A stretch of DNA of 64,000 nt from Hymenobacter lapidiphilus (GTDB lineage Bacteria > Bacteroidota > Bacteroidia > Cytophagales > Hymenobacteraceae): positions 144,861 through 208,860 of the forward strand of contig NZ_QVLT01000004.1 of the NCBI RefSeq assembly GCF_003417065.2, in the 5' to 3' direction. The notes beneath the pieces were generated by a model. It was not told where the DNA came from. It ran no database searches and saw nothing but the letters and a program-made list of their open reading frames with translations. How positions within the stretch are numbered: the stretch's first letter is position 1; the number at the start of each line of letters is the position of its first letter. The position numbers and the translations under genes are program-made. Positions 54,005-61,582 of this stretch are shown one piece after another.

Positions 54005-54340
54005 CTACTTAAGGTCAATGCCAGGTTTCAACGTGATTAAAACAACGCCATTTTTAGCCAAATCACCATAGCGGTTAGTCGCAGCCGGTGCCTTCATAAC
54101 TCTGACAGAATCAATCTGGTCTGGATTAATTTGGGGAACGTGTAAGCTATCTACGACCATGCCGTTGACAACGAAGAGAGGCATAGATTGCAGCTTTACT
54201 GGTCCACAATAGATACGGATGCCAGTTGCTGTATCAGGCTTGATGGGAGCTGTGACGCGAACTTTACCGACCAGTACGTTTTGGGCGCTGGCAGTAAGCC
54301 CTAATAGTAATAGCGGAAATAGTAGAAAACGGCTCAGCAT
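54005..54340 (-). CDS. Stand-alone TonB plug-like exported protein (copy 1)
   Basis: 111 residues with a signal peptide (MLSRFLLFPLLLLGLTASAQ). The mature part has PLFVVNGMVVDSLHVPQINP and DQIDSVRVMKAPAATNRYGD, then KNGVVLITLKP. These match the conserved centre of a TonB-receptor plug domain (VDG-x-x-I, then xx-I-xx-I-x-V-x-KG-xx-A, then YG, then G-x-I-x-I-T-T-K). There is no barrel, so it cannot itself be a receptor. It is a paralogue of the next gene and somewhat AT-richer than its surroundings. Confidence 0.8.
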   Translation of the reverse strand: MLSRFLLFPLLLLGLTASAQNVLVGKVRVTAPIKPDTATGIRIYCGPVKLQSMPLFVVNGMVVDSLHVPQINPDQIDSVRVMKAPAATNRYGDLAKNGVVLITLKPGIDLK

Positions 54341-54394
54341 GACGTTCTGATTGATTACGGGTACTTTGTAAACAGCTTCAATGTTATCAAATTG

Positions 54395-54718
54395 CTAGCG
54401 GCCGGTTTTAGCTGGTTTCGTTGTAATTAATATTGCTCCGTCCTTGGCCTTCTCACCATAACGGGCAATGGCGGTATTTCCCTTCAGCACGTTAACAGCC
54501 TCAATCTGGTCGGGGCTGATATCCGACAGTTGGAAGGCATCGATAACTTTGCCATCGACAATGTAAAGCGGAGTTGGCTTGGCATTTATACCAGTTGTGA
54601 TACTGGCATTGCTGGCCGGCCGGTTAAGTCCGATACGCTGATTTTCGGGAGCCGAAGCGGTTTGGGCGCTGGCGGCAAAGCCCAGTAGCAGTAGCGGAAG
54701 CGTCAGGAGGCGGGTCAT
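54395..54718 (-). CDS. Stand-alone TonB plug-like exported protein (copy 2)
   Basis: 107 residues, signal peptide MTRLLTLPLLLLGFAASAQT. The mature part carries PLYIVDGKVIDAFQLSDISP, DQIEAVNVLKGNTAIARYGE and KDGAILITTKP, an even closer plug-core match than the copy 54 bp downstream. The two probably arose by tandem duplication and are co-directional. Function unknown; a periplasmic interaction with receptors or TonB is a guess. Confidence 0.82.
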   Translation of the reverse strand: MTRLLTLPLLLLGFAASAQTASAPENQRIGLNRPASNASITTGINAKPTPLYIVDGKVIDAFQLSDISPDQIEAVNVLKGNTAIARYGEKAKDGAILITTKPAKTGR

Positions 54719-54848
54719 GGCTTACGAAGTATAGTGAGAAAATACTAACAGAAAAGCGTGAGTATCTGCGTGTTCATAGCTGGTAGATAAGCGGTTCGGT
54801 GAATAAACGTGCAGCAGGCCGGAAAAGTGACCTTCCCACTCCCGCTGC

Positions 54849-56105
54849 CTACCGCAACGCCTCCAAAGCTGCCCGCAGCCGGGGCAGCGCCGCCGCAATA
54901 GACTCGGCCGAAGCCCCGCCCACCGACATCCGGAACCACGGCGCGGTGCCATCGGTGCCGAAGGCGCTGAATGGCACCAGCGCCAGCTTCGCCTCACTGA
55001 TGAGGTAAGACGTTATTTGCTGGGTCGTATCGAGCCGCTGGCCGGCAGGGGTGGTGCGGCCCAGTACGTTGAGTTTGGCGGTGAGGTAGATGGCGCCCAT
55101 AGGTACCAGCGAATCGACGGGCAGGCCGTCTGCCTTCATCGTTTGCAGGCCCTCGTGCAACAGGTTCAGGCTACGCTGGATTTTATGTTTGAAGCCGGCC
55201 ATGTACGTGTCCACGGCCTCCGTCTGGGGCAGGTACTGGCCCACGGCTACCTGCTCGGCCTTGGGGGCCCAGGCGCCTACGTGGCCCAAAATGGCCTTCA
55301 TCTTGTCGATGACCTTGTTTGGCCCGAATGCGTAGCCCACCCGCACGCCGGTGGCGGCCAGGCACTTCGAGATACCGTCGATGTAAATGGTGTAGTCGCG
55401 CAGGGCGGGGCGCAGGCTAACCGGGTCGTAGTGCTCGGTGGCGCCGAACGTCAGGAGCCAGTAAATCTGGTCATAGAGCAGGTAAAGAGGCTTTTCGTTG
55501 GGGCCGCGGCGTTGGTTTTCGGCCAGCACCAGGTCGCAGATGGCTTCCAGGTCTTCGCGGCTGAACACGGTGCCGGTGGGGTTGAGCGGGGAGCACAGCG
55601 CCAGCATGGTGGCGCCGGCCAGATGTGGGGCCAGGTCGGCGGCGGTGGGCATGAAGTTGTTTTCGGCGCGGGTTTCCACCATCACGGCCTCGGCACCCGA
55701 AAGGTGGCAATAGTGGTTGTTGTTCCAGCTCGGCACCGGAAACACCACCCGGTCGCCGGGATCCACGAGGGCCAGATAGGTGGCGTAGATGAGCGGGCGC
55801 GAGCCGCCGGCCACCAGAAAATCGGCTGCTGCGTACTCCAGGCCCAGCCGGCTGGCGGTGAAGGCTGCCGCCGCCTCGCGCAGGCCGGCCATACCGTTGG
55901 CGGGCGGGTAGTTGGTCTGCCCGGCCTCGTAGGCGGCCATAATTCCGGCCTTCAGCTCGGTCGGAATCGGGTATTCGGCCGGGTCGAAGTCGCCGATGGT
56001 GAGGTTGCAGATTTGCTCGCCCTGGCGAATCATATCGTTGACCTCGTTGCCGATTTTGATGATTTCGGAGCCAATCAGGCCCGCGGCCATTTGCGAAACG
56101 TGCAT
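54849..56105 (-). CDS. PLP-dependent class I/II aminotransferase
   Basis: 418 residues. Fold-type I enzyme with NLTIGDFDPAEYPIPTELKA, the substrate block NYPPANGMAGLREAAAAFTA, NPTGTVFSREDLEAIC, and the Schiff-base Lys247 in YIDGISKCLAATGVRVGYAF. It transfers an amino group between an amino acid and a 2-oxo acid, with aspartate-like specificity plausible but not provable. It stands next to the tandem plug-like genes; the start is separated from tsaE by a long inverted repeat. Confidence 0.9.
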   Translation of the reverse strand: MHVSQMAAGLIGSEIIKIGNEVNDMIRQGEQICNLTIGDFDPAEYPIPTELKAGIMAAYEAGQTNYPPANGMAGLREAAAAFTASRLGLEYAAADFLVAGGSRPLIYATYLALVDPGDRVVFPVPSWNNNHYCHLSGAEAVMVETRAENNFMPTAADLAPHLAGATMLALCSPLNPTGTVFSREDLEAICDLVLAENQRRGPNEKPLYLLYDQIYWLLTFGATEHYDPVSLRPALRDYTIYIDGISKCLAATGVRVGYAFGPNKVIDKMKAILGHVGAWAPKAEQVAVGQYLPQTEAVDTYMAGFKHKIQRSLNLLHEGLQTMKADGLPVDSLVPMGAIYLTAKLNVLGRTTPAGQRLDTTQQITSYLISEAKLALVPFSAFGTDGTAPWFRMSVGGASAESIAAALPRLRAALEALR

Positions 56106-56132
56106 CGTATGGGAGTGGTGAGTAGTTAATGT

Positions 56133-56255
56133 GGAGACATGAGTGGAACGTTATGCGGAGCGAAGCCGAAGCATCTCTACTGTTTTGCCGCAGAACCATT
56201 GATTGATCAGCGGTAGAGATGCTTCGGCTCCGCTCCGCTCAGCATGACGTTCAAC
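56133..56255. repeat. Long inverted repeat, GAACGTCAT family, AGCATCTCTACC type
   Basis: GGAGACATGAGT, AACGTTATGCGGAGCGAAGC and GAAGCATCTCTAC on the left are mirrored by GTAGAGATGCTTC, CAGCATGACGTT and ACTCATGTCTCC on the right, with small internal mismatches. It lies between divergent aminotransferase and tsaE genes. Confidence 0.85.
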
Positions 56256-56310
56256 TCATGTCTCCTAAAAGTACGCAACGGCCGCGGGTTGGGGTGCGCG
56301 GCGGCCGGTG

Positions 56311-56318
56311 TACCTTTG
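56311..56318 (+). promoter_or_regulatory. Predicted -7 box of tsaE
   Basis: TACCTTTG fits TAnnTTTG and ends 5 nt before the ATG at 56324, suggesting a leaderless message. It also decides the start in favour of 56324. Confidence 0.6.
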
Positions 56319-56323
56319 CCACT

Positions 56324-56743
56324 ATGCGCACGATTTCCATTCCCAGCCTGGCCGACCTGCCCGCCGCCGCTGCCCAGGTGCGGGCTGCCCTTGGGGGCCA
56401 CACCATTGTTTGCTTCGAAGGCGAGATGGGTGCCGGCAAAACCACCTTTATCAAGGCGCTGTGCCGCGAGCTGGGCGTGGCCGATGAAGTCAGCAGCCCC
56501 ACTTTCGCGCTCGTCAACGAGTACCGCACGGCCGCCGACGTGCCCGTGTACCACTTCGATTTTTACCGCCTGGATGAGCCTGCTGAAGCCGAGGGAATTG
56601 GCGCTTGGGAGTACTTCGATTCTGGCTATCTTTGCCTGATTGAGTGGCCTGGCCGCGTGGCGCCCCTGCTGCCCGACCACCGTCTCACTGTCACGCTCAC
56701 CGTCACGGGAGCCTCTTCGAGGCAATTAAAAATTGAGGATTAA
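56324..56743 (+). CDS. tsaE: tRNA threonylcarbamoyladenosine biosynthesis ATPase TsaE
   Basis: 139 residues from MRTISIPSLADLP; an upstream in-frame extension to 56219 runs through the repeat. TsaE powers the TsaBD complex making t6A37 in tRNA. Walker A is FEGEMGAGKTTFIKAL; the family motifs VSSPTFALVNEY and YHFDFYRLDEPAEAE and CLIEWPGRV are present. The last residues (QLKIED) and the stop codon come from the left arm of an AT-rich inverted repeat. Confidence 0.96.
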   Translation: MRTISIPSLADLPAAAAQVRAALGGHTIVCFEGEMGAGKTTFIKALCRELGVADEVSSPTFALVNEYRTAADVPVYHFDFYRLDEPAEAEGIGAWEYFDSGYLCLIEWPGRVAPLLPDHRLTVTLTVTGASSRQLKIED

Positions 56744-56828
56744 GAGTTAAAAATTGCTCCGCTAGCGGCCAGCTTGGCTCAAAAGGAACAGTGCTTAACT
56801 TTTAGTTTTTCACTTTTGATTTTTAATT
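56724..56828. repeat. AT-rich inverted repeat overlapping the end of tsaE
   Basis: AATTAAAAATTGAGGATTAA and following (56724-56756) are mirrored at 56795-56828 with a few mismatches. The left arm encodes the tsaE C-terminus; the right arm ends 8 nt before the ald start. Confidence 0.7.
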
Positions 56829-56835
56829 AAAGACA

Positions 56836-58071
56836 ATGCCCCAAGCAGTACCATCCGGCTTCGAGTCGCTGGCCGCCAGCCGCGCCTACTTCACCCAGGA
56901 ATCGATGCTGGCCGTGGAAACGCGCAAGCGGAAGCTGTTTATCGGGCTGCCCCGCGAAACTTCCCTGCAGGAAAACCGCATCTGCCTTACGCCCGAGGCC
57001 GTGAAGCACCTGGTGGAAGGCGGCCACGAAATTCTGCTCGAAAGTGGGGCTGGGGAGCCCAGCCGCTATTCCGACCACGAGTACTCCGAGGCCGGCGCTA
57101 CTATTGCCTACTCGCAGAAGGAGGTGTTCGAAGCCGATATCATCCTGAAAGTAGCTCCCGCCACCTATGAGGAAATGGAGTACCTGCGAGCCGGCCAGAC
57201 GCTGATTTCGGCCCTGCAGTTTGGCACGCTCACGGCCGACTACATCACGGCCCTGTTGCGCAAGAAAATCAACGCCATCAGCTTCGAACTGATTAAGGAC
57301 CCGAGCGGGGCGCGGCCGGTGGTGCGGGCCATGTCGGAAATTGCCGGCTCAACTTCGATGCTGATAGCGGCCGAGTACCTGGCGGCCCGCGGTGGCGACG
57401 AGGGCAAGGGCATCATTCTGGGCGGCATTACCGGCGTGCCGCCCTCGCAGGTGGTTATTCTGGGGGCTGGTACGGTGGCCGAGTATTCGGCGCGGGCGGC
57501 CATCGGGCTGGGGGCTGAGGTGAAGGTGTTCGACAACCACCTTTATAAGTTGCGCCGCCTCAAGCAGCACCTTAACCAGCCCCAGCTCTACACCAGCACC
57601 CTCGACACGTTCGCCCTCAACCAGCAGTTGCGCCGCGCCGACGTGGTGATTGGGGCACTCAACCCCGAGGAGGGCCGTATTCCGTTTATGGTGTCGGAAG
57701 AGGCCATCTCGCAGATGTCGCCCGGCTCGGTAATTATTGACGTTAGCATCGACCAGGGCGGTTGTTTCGCTACGAGCGAAGTAACCAGCCACGCCAAGCC
57801 CGTTTTTCGCAAGTACGACGTCATTCATTACTGCGTGCCCAACATTGCCTCGCGGGTGCCGCGCACGGCTACCAACGCGCTGAGCAATATTTTCACACCC
57901 ATCCTGCAGGAAATCAGCCAGCACGGCGGCGTAAATGAGGTGCTGTTCACCAACGAGCACTTCCGCTCCGGCGTGTACGCCTACAAAGGCTCACTCACCA
58001 ACGCCAGCATTGCCCGCCGCTTCAATATGCGCTATAAGGAGCTGGCCCTGATGATTGCCGTCAGGAATTAG
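56836..58071 (+). CDS. ald: Alanine dehydrogenase
   Basis: 411 residues. NAD-dependent interconversion of alanine with pyruvate and ammonia. Key parts are GLPRETSLQENRICLTPEAV with the family substrate-binding Arg, FELIKDPSGARPVVRAMSEI, and the Rossmann motif VILGAGTVAEYSARAAIGLG, then DVSIDQGGCFATSE and the His-containing VIHYCVPNIASRVPRTA. An N-terminal extension of about 30 residues precedes the usual start. Placement after tsaE is common in Bacteroidota. Confidence 0.94.
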   Translation: MPQAVPSGFESLAASRAYFTQESMLAVETRKRKLFIGLPRETSLQENRICLTPEAVKHLVEGGHEILLESGAGEPSRYSDHEYSEAGATIAYSQKEVFEADIILKVAPATYEEMEYLRAGQTLISALQFGTLTADYITALLRKKINAISFELIKDPSGARPVVRAMSEIAGSTSMLIAAEYLAARGGDEGKGIILGGITGVPPSQVVILGAGTVAEYSARAAIGLGAEVKVFDNHLYKLRRLKQHLNQPQLYTSTLDTFALNQQLRRADVVIGALNPEEGRIPFMVSEEAISQMSPGSVIIDVSIDQGGCFATSEVTSHAKPVFRKYDVIHYCVPNIASRVPRTATNALSNIFTPILQEISQHGGVNEVLFTNEHFRSGVYAYKGSLTNASIARRFNMRYKELALMIAVRN

Positions 58072-58215
58072 GGACACAAATCAGGACCAGCTCTTGATAG
58101 CGCGAATTATATGGGCATAAGCTTGCGTTGGAGTTCGTTGATTTGTAGATTTCATGGACGGCTGCAACGACTGGATTAGCGTTGGGCTCCTGCCTTGGAA
58201 ACGAACTATCCGGTT

Positions 58216-58755
58216 ATGCTCAAGCTCTCTATCCTTACTACCGGGCTGCTGCTGGCTGCTGCTGGGACCCCGCAGGCCTGGGGCCAGTCGTTGCCGCTGG
58301 GCGCCGATACGGCCGCGGTATCGGCCTTTCTTCCTGACCTAAGTACCCTGCGCTACGACCGCACCGACACGCTCCGGGCCGTGCAGCACCTGTTTATGCG
58401 GCGCTCCAAAGCCATGCGCAGCTGGCTGGAGGGCGGTACGGCCCTGATGGCTACCGGCGCCGTAAAGAAAACGCTGGCGGTTACCCGCAGTAAAAAGGAA
58501 CGCCGAGAACACGAAGCTCACTACCACGACTTGGAGCAGAGCGCCAATCAGGATTTGCTAATTGGCACCCTAATGGCGGGCTACGGCGCCTTTCGCTACG
58601 CCCGTTTCGGGCCCGAACGGTACCAGCGGGTGGTGGCCGCTTATCAGGAGGGGCAGCCGCTACCGCCCTACCTGAACCGGAAGCTTAAAACCAAGTATTT
58701 CCGGCTCCTGCCGATGGGAAGCCGCAAAGAACGGGCTCAAGCCATGGGGCAGTAA
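58216..58755 (+). CDS. Exported hypothetical protein
   Basis: 179 residues from MLKLSILTTGLLLAAAGTPQ (an alternative ATG lies 21 nt upstream). The signal peptide ends near AWGQ. The mature part is basic and helical (RRSKAMRSWLEGGTALMATG, SKKERREHEAHYHDLEQSAN, NRKLKTKYFRLLP), with a short hydrophobic segment (DLLIGTLMAGYGAFRY). No family is recognised. It stands alone. Confidence 0.7.
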   Translation: MLKLSILTTGLLLAAAGTPQAWGQSLPLGADTAAVSAFLPDLSTLRYDRTDTLRAVQHLFMRRSKAMRSWLEGGTALMATGAVKKTLAVTRSKKERREHEAHYHDLEQSANQDLLIGTLMAGYGAFRYARFGPERYQRVVAAYQEGQPLPPYLNRKLKTKYFRLLPMGSRKERAQAMGQ

Positions 58756-58794
58756 CGGGCTATTGGTGCTGGTCAACTCAAATCTTTGCATTCG

Positions 58795-59196
58795 TTACCG
58801 GCTCAGCAACCGGGCGAAGTCATCGTAGTCGCGGATGTAGTCGGCCTCATCGTACTCCTGCGAGGCCAGGCACATGAGTACCGCGCCGGGGCCGAAGCGG
58901 ATTTCGCGCCAGCACAGCGGCGGCACGTAGAGGCCCTGCGTGGGCCGGTCGAGGCAGAAGATGTGGCGCTGGCGGTCGGGCGTTTCTACCAGCAGCTCGA
59001 TGGTGCCATGGACAGCCACAATCAGCTGTTCCAGCTCGTGGTGGGCGTGGTTGCCGGCTACTTTGGTGGTGGGTACGTCGGCCGTCCAGTACACGCGCCG
59101 CACCGCAAACGGTAACTGCCCGCCTTCCGCGATAATCAGCTGGCCCATTTCAGCAGAGCCATTGGAAGGAAAATCGAGCAGGTGCGGGAGCGGCAT
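58795..59196 (-). CDS. FdtA/WxcM-like sugar isomerase-type cupin
   Basis: 133 residues from MPLPHLLDFPSNGSAEMGQL. A single cupin barrel: VRRVYWTADVPTTKVAGNHA, then HHELEQLIVAVHGTIELLV and LYVPPLCWREIRFGPGAVLM, closing LASQEYDEADYIRDYDDF. This is the pattern of FdtA/QdtA dTDP-4-dehydro-6-deoxyglucose 3,4-ketoisomerases and WxcM domains. No dTDP-sugar genes are beside it, so the substrate is open. Confidence 0.88.
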   Translation of the reverse strand: MPLPHLLDFPSNGSAEMGQLIIAEGGQLPFAVRRVYWTADVPTTKVAGNHAHHELEQLIVAVHGTIELLVETPDRQRHIFCLDRPTQGLYVPPLCWREIRFGPGAVLMCLASQEYDEADYIRDYDDFARLLSR

Positions 59197-59297
59197 GAGA
59201 AGCGGACAGGGGAGGGGCTGGGCCGGTTCGGGCAATCGGCCGCCGGTAATTCACAAAGAAACGAATAGCAGCAGCAAGCTGAAGGGGCTTAGTGCGA

Positions 59298-59397
59298 GAA
59301 CGTCATTCAGAGTGCAGCGAAGAATCTCGCGTGAGTCATTGAGCAATTATCATTCAACGAAGCCACGCGAGATTCTTCGCTGCGCTGAATGACGTTC
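59298..59397. repeat. Inverted repeat, GAACGTCAT family, GAAGAATCTCG type
   Basis: GAACGTCATTCAGAGTGCAG and CGAAGAATCTCGCGTG (59298-59333) pair with 59364-59397. The right arm ends 5 nt from the flavin reductase stop. Confidence 0.88.
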
Positions 59398-59402
59398 TTC
59401 CA

Positions 59403-60326
59403 CTAACCACTAACCACCGATTCGGCCAGCAGCAGCGTCTTCCAGGCGTCGAGCAGGCGGCCTTCCTCCAGCAGCTTCTGGCCCAGTAGCACCAGCTCGT
59501 GGCGCTGGCGGGTGGGGTCGGCGGGGTGCTGGCTGAGAGTATAGCCCACCAGAGGCTCGTGGCGGAAGGCGGCTACTTCTTCGGAAGTCGGTATGGATTG
59601 GACCTCGATGTTGGCCAGGCGGCCTAGGTTGTTGCCGGTGAGCACCTCGGAGGTGCGGATGAACTCGGGGAGCTGGTCGATGCCAATGCCCAGGTTGCGG
59701 TTGGGTTTGGGTACCTCGAACAGGCTGCTGCCCGAGGCGCGGCAGTACCAGTCGCCGCCGAGGCGGGCAATGGCGTCGAGCTTGAACGGGTCGATGCCCG
59801 AGCCGGAAGGCAGCACAATGTCTTCGCGGAAGTGGGCCAGCACGACCCGGCAGATGATCAGGTTGCCGGCCCCGTTGTTCTGGCCCAGCTCAATCACCTG
59901 CTCCACTACGCACTCGAAAGCGGCTGGCGCTTCGGCCACTCGTGGCGGCCGAACTTTCTGGCTGGGTAGCTCCGTAAAACCGGCCTTCACGAACTCGTTG
60001 ACCCCTTTGCCGTACTCGGTGCTGGACAGCGACATCTGCTCGACCATGGCGTAGTCGCAGACGTGGATGACGACTTCGGCCACCTCTCGCACGTTTTGCA
60101 GCGTGTGTTTCTGGGAGTTGTCGCGCACCCGGTTGGCGGGCGAAAACACCAGGATGGGCGGGTTGGAGCCGAAGCAGTTGAAGAAGCTGTAGGGACTCAG
60201 ATTCACGCTGCCGTCGGCGCTAACGGTGCTGGCGAAGGCCACGGGGCGCGGGGCAATGGCACCCACCATAAAGGGGTGCAGCTCGGCCGGCGTGAGTTGA
60301 GTGGGGTCGATGGTGCGGAAGGACAT
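59403..60326 (-). CDS. Flavin reductase-like (FMN-binding split barrel) protein
   Basis: 307 residues. The N-terminal 200 residues are a flavin-reductase-like split barrel (AIAPRPVAFASTVSADGSVN, LSPYSFFNCFGSNPPILVFS, EYGKGVNEFVKAGF). The C-terminal 100 residues are specific to this subgroup (LPEFIRTSEVLTGNNLGRLA). It binds FMN and probably reduces or shuttles flavin; partner unknown. Confidence 0.9.
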   Translation of the reverse strand: MSFRTIDPTQLTPAELHPFMVGAIAPRPVAFASTVSADGSVNLSPYSFFNCFGSNPPILVFSPANRVRDNSQKHTLQNVREVAEVVIHVCDYAMVEQMSLSSTEYGKGVNEFVKAGFTELPSQKVRPPRVAEAPAAFECVVEQVIELGQNNGAGNLIICRVVLAHFREDIVLPSGSGIDPFKLDAIARLGGDWYCRASGSSLFEVPKPNRNLGIGIDQLPEFIRTSEVLTGNNLGRLANIEVQSIPTSEEVAAFRHEPLVGYTLSQHPADPTRQRHELVLLGQKLLEEGRLLDAWKTLLLAESVVSG

Positions 60327-60395
60327 GGGGCGAAGGTCGGAATAGTCGGCCGGAAATCCGTTGTGGGGTGGTTTGGGCGTGGAGTATTGTTCGAG

Positions 60396-60448
60396 CTACA
60401 GAAAAACGTCAGGCTTGGCTGCGCGCTGCCAAGCTGCGTTTTCTGTAG
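60396..60448. repeat. Inverted repeat upstream of the SPFH gene
   Basis: CTACAGAAAAACG and GGCTTGGC (60396-60419) pair with GCCAAGC and CGTTTTCTGTAG (60428-60448), with a small bulge. It lies between divergent genes. Confidence 0.7.
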
Positions 60449-60514
60449 TACTGTAAAAATGCCTCATTCCATCCTAAAAGCTATACTTTTAGCCCGCATC
60501 TCCAACCCGCCCTC

Positions 60515-61582
60515 ATGTTCGGAATCAACCACATCAAGTTCGATTCGATGACCTACGTCATCCACTACCAAAACGGCCGCGTGCAGAAGGAGGGGCGCGG
60601 GCTATCGTTCTATTATTTTGGGCCCAGCAGCTCCATTGTGGCCATTCCGATGGGCAGCAACGACCTGCCCTTCATCTTCAACGAAACCACCGCCGACTAC
60701 CAGACCGTCTCCATTCAGGGGCAGATAACCTACAAGGCCGGCGACCCGCGCCAACTGGCCGAGCAGCTCGATTTTACGGTGGATAACCGGGGTGTTTACA
60801 AGAAAAACGAGCTGGAAAAGCTGCACCAGCGCATCATCAATGAGGCCCAGACTGCCACTTCGACCTTCGTGCAGCGCCTGGGCCTGAAGGACGTGATGCG
60901 CTCGGCCAAGGCCGTGGAAGTGAACATCGGGGAGGGGCTGGCGGCCTCCACGGCCATCCGGCTGCTGGGCATTGAGGTGCTGGCCGTGAACATCCTGGCC
61001 GTGCGGGCCACCCCCGAAATGGGCCGGGCGCTGGAAACCGAAACCCGCGAGAAAATTCAGCAGGAAGCCGACCAGGCCATTTTTGAGCGCCGCAACTTTG
61101 CCGTGGAGCAGGAGCGCCGGATTCGGGAAAGCGAGCTGAACACCGAAATTGCGGTGGAGGAGAAGAACAAGCAGATTGCCGAGAAGCAGATGGAGGGCGA
61201 GATGCAGCGGGCCACCAGCACCCGGCAGCTGCGCGAGATGCAGGTGCAGGCCGATATTGCGGTGGAGGAGCAGCGCCAGCGCCTGATTGAGCAGGCCGCC
61301 GCCAACCAGCGCACCGAAGCCGAAACCCGCGGCTACGTGCTCGAAACCACGCTGCGGCCCTACAAAGAGATGGACTGGAAGCTGCTGGTGGCGCTCAACA
61401 ACAACCCCGACCCCCGCTTTAATATTGCGCTGGCCTTCCGGGAGCTGGCCGAAAACGCGGGCAAAATCGGCAACCTCAACATCTCGCCCGACCTGCTCGA
61501 CTCGCTGCTGCAAAGCCCGCAACCGTCCTCGGCCGAGCGCCCTGATACCCGCAACGACAACCGCGCCGGTAACCGCCGATGA
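60515..61582 (+). CDS. SPFH/Band 7 domain protein
   Basis: 355 residues. An SPFH core (about 10-180; YQTVSIQGQITYKAGDPRQL, LLGIEVLAVNILAVRATPEM) is followed by a long charged coiled coil (about 180-270, EKNKQIAEKQMEGEMQRATS) and a C-terminal tail ending in a disordered stretch. There is no N-terminal membrane helix, so it may be cytosolic or peripherally bound. The stop codon overlaps the start of the next gene by 4 nt (ATGA), so translational coupling with the NAD-kinase-like gene is likely. A TACTTTTA box about 30 nt upstream of the start resembles a -7 element. Confidence 0.9.
   Translation: MFGINHIKFDSMTYVIHYQNGRVQKEGRGLSFYYFGPSSSIVAIPMGSNDLPFIFNETTADYQTVSIQGQITYKAGDPRQLAEQLDFTVDNRGVYKKNELEKLHQRIINEAQTATSTFVQRLGLKDVMRSAKAVEVNIGEGLAASTAIRLLGIEVLAVNILAVRATPEMGRALETETREKIQQEADQAIFERRNFAVEQERRIRESELNTEIAVEEKNKQIAEKQMEGEMQRATSTRQLREMQVQADIAVEEQRQRLIEQAAANQRTEAETRGYVLETTLRPYKEMDWKLLVALNNNPDPRFNIALAFRELAENAGKIGNLNISPDLLDSLLQSPQPSSAERPDTRNDNRAGNRR

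Noticed and set aside
13535..59397. CRISPR array or phage attachment sites
   Set aside because: The repeats are single inverted pairs at separate gaps, with no regular direct-repeat and spacer pattern and no cas genes.
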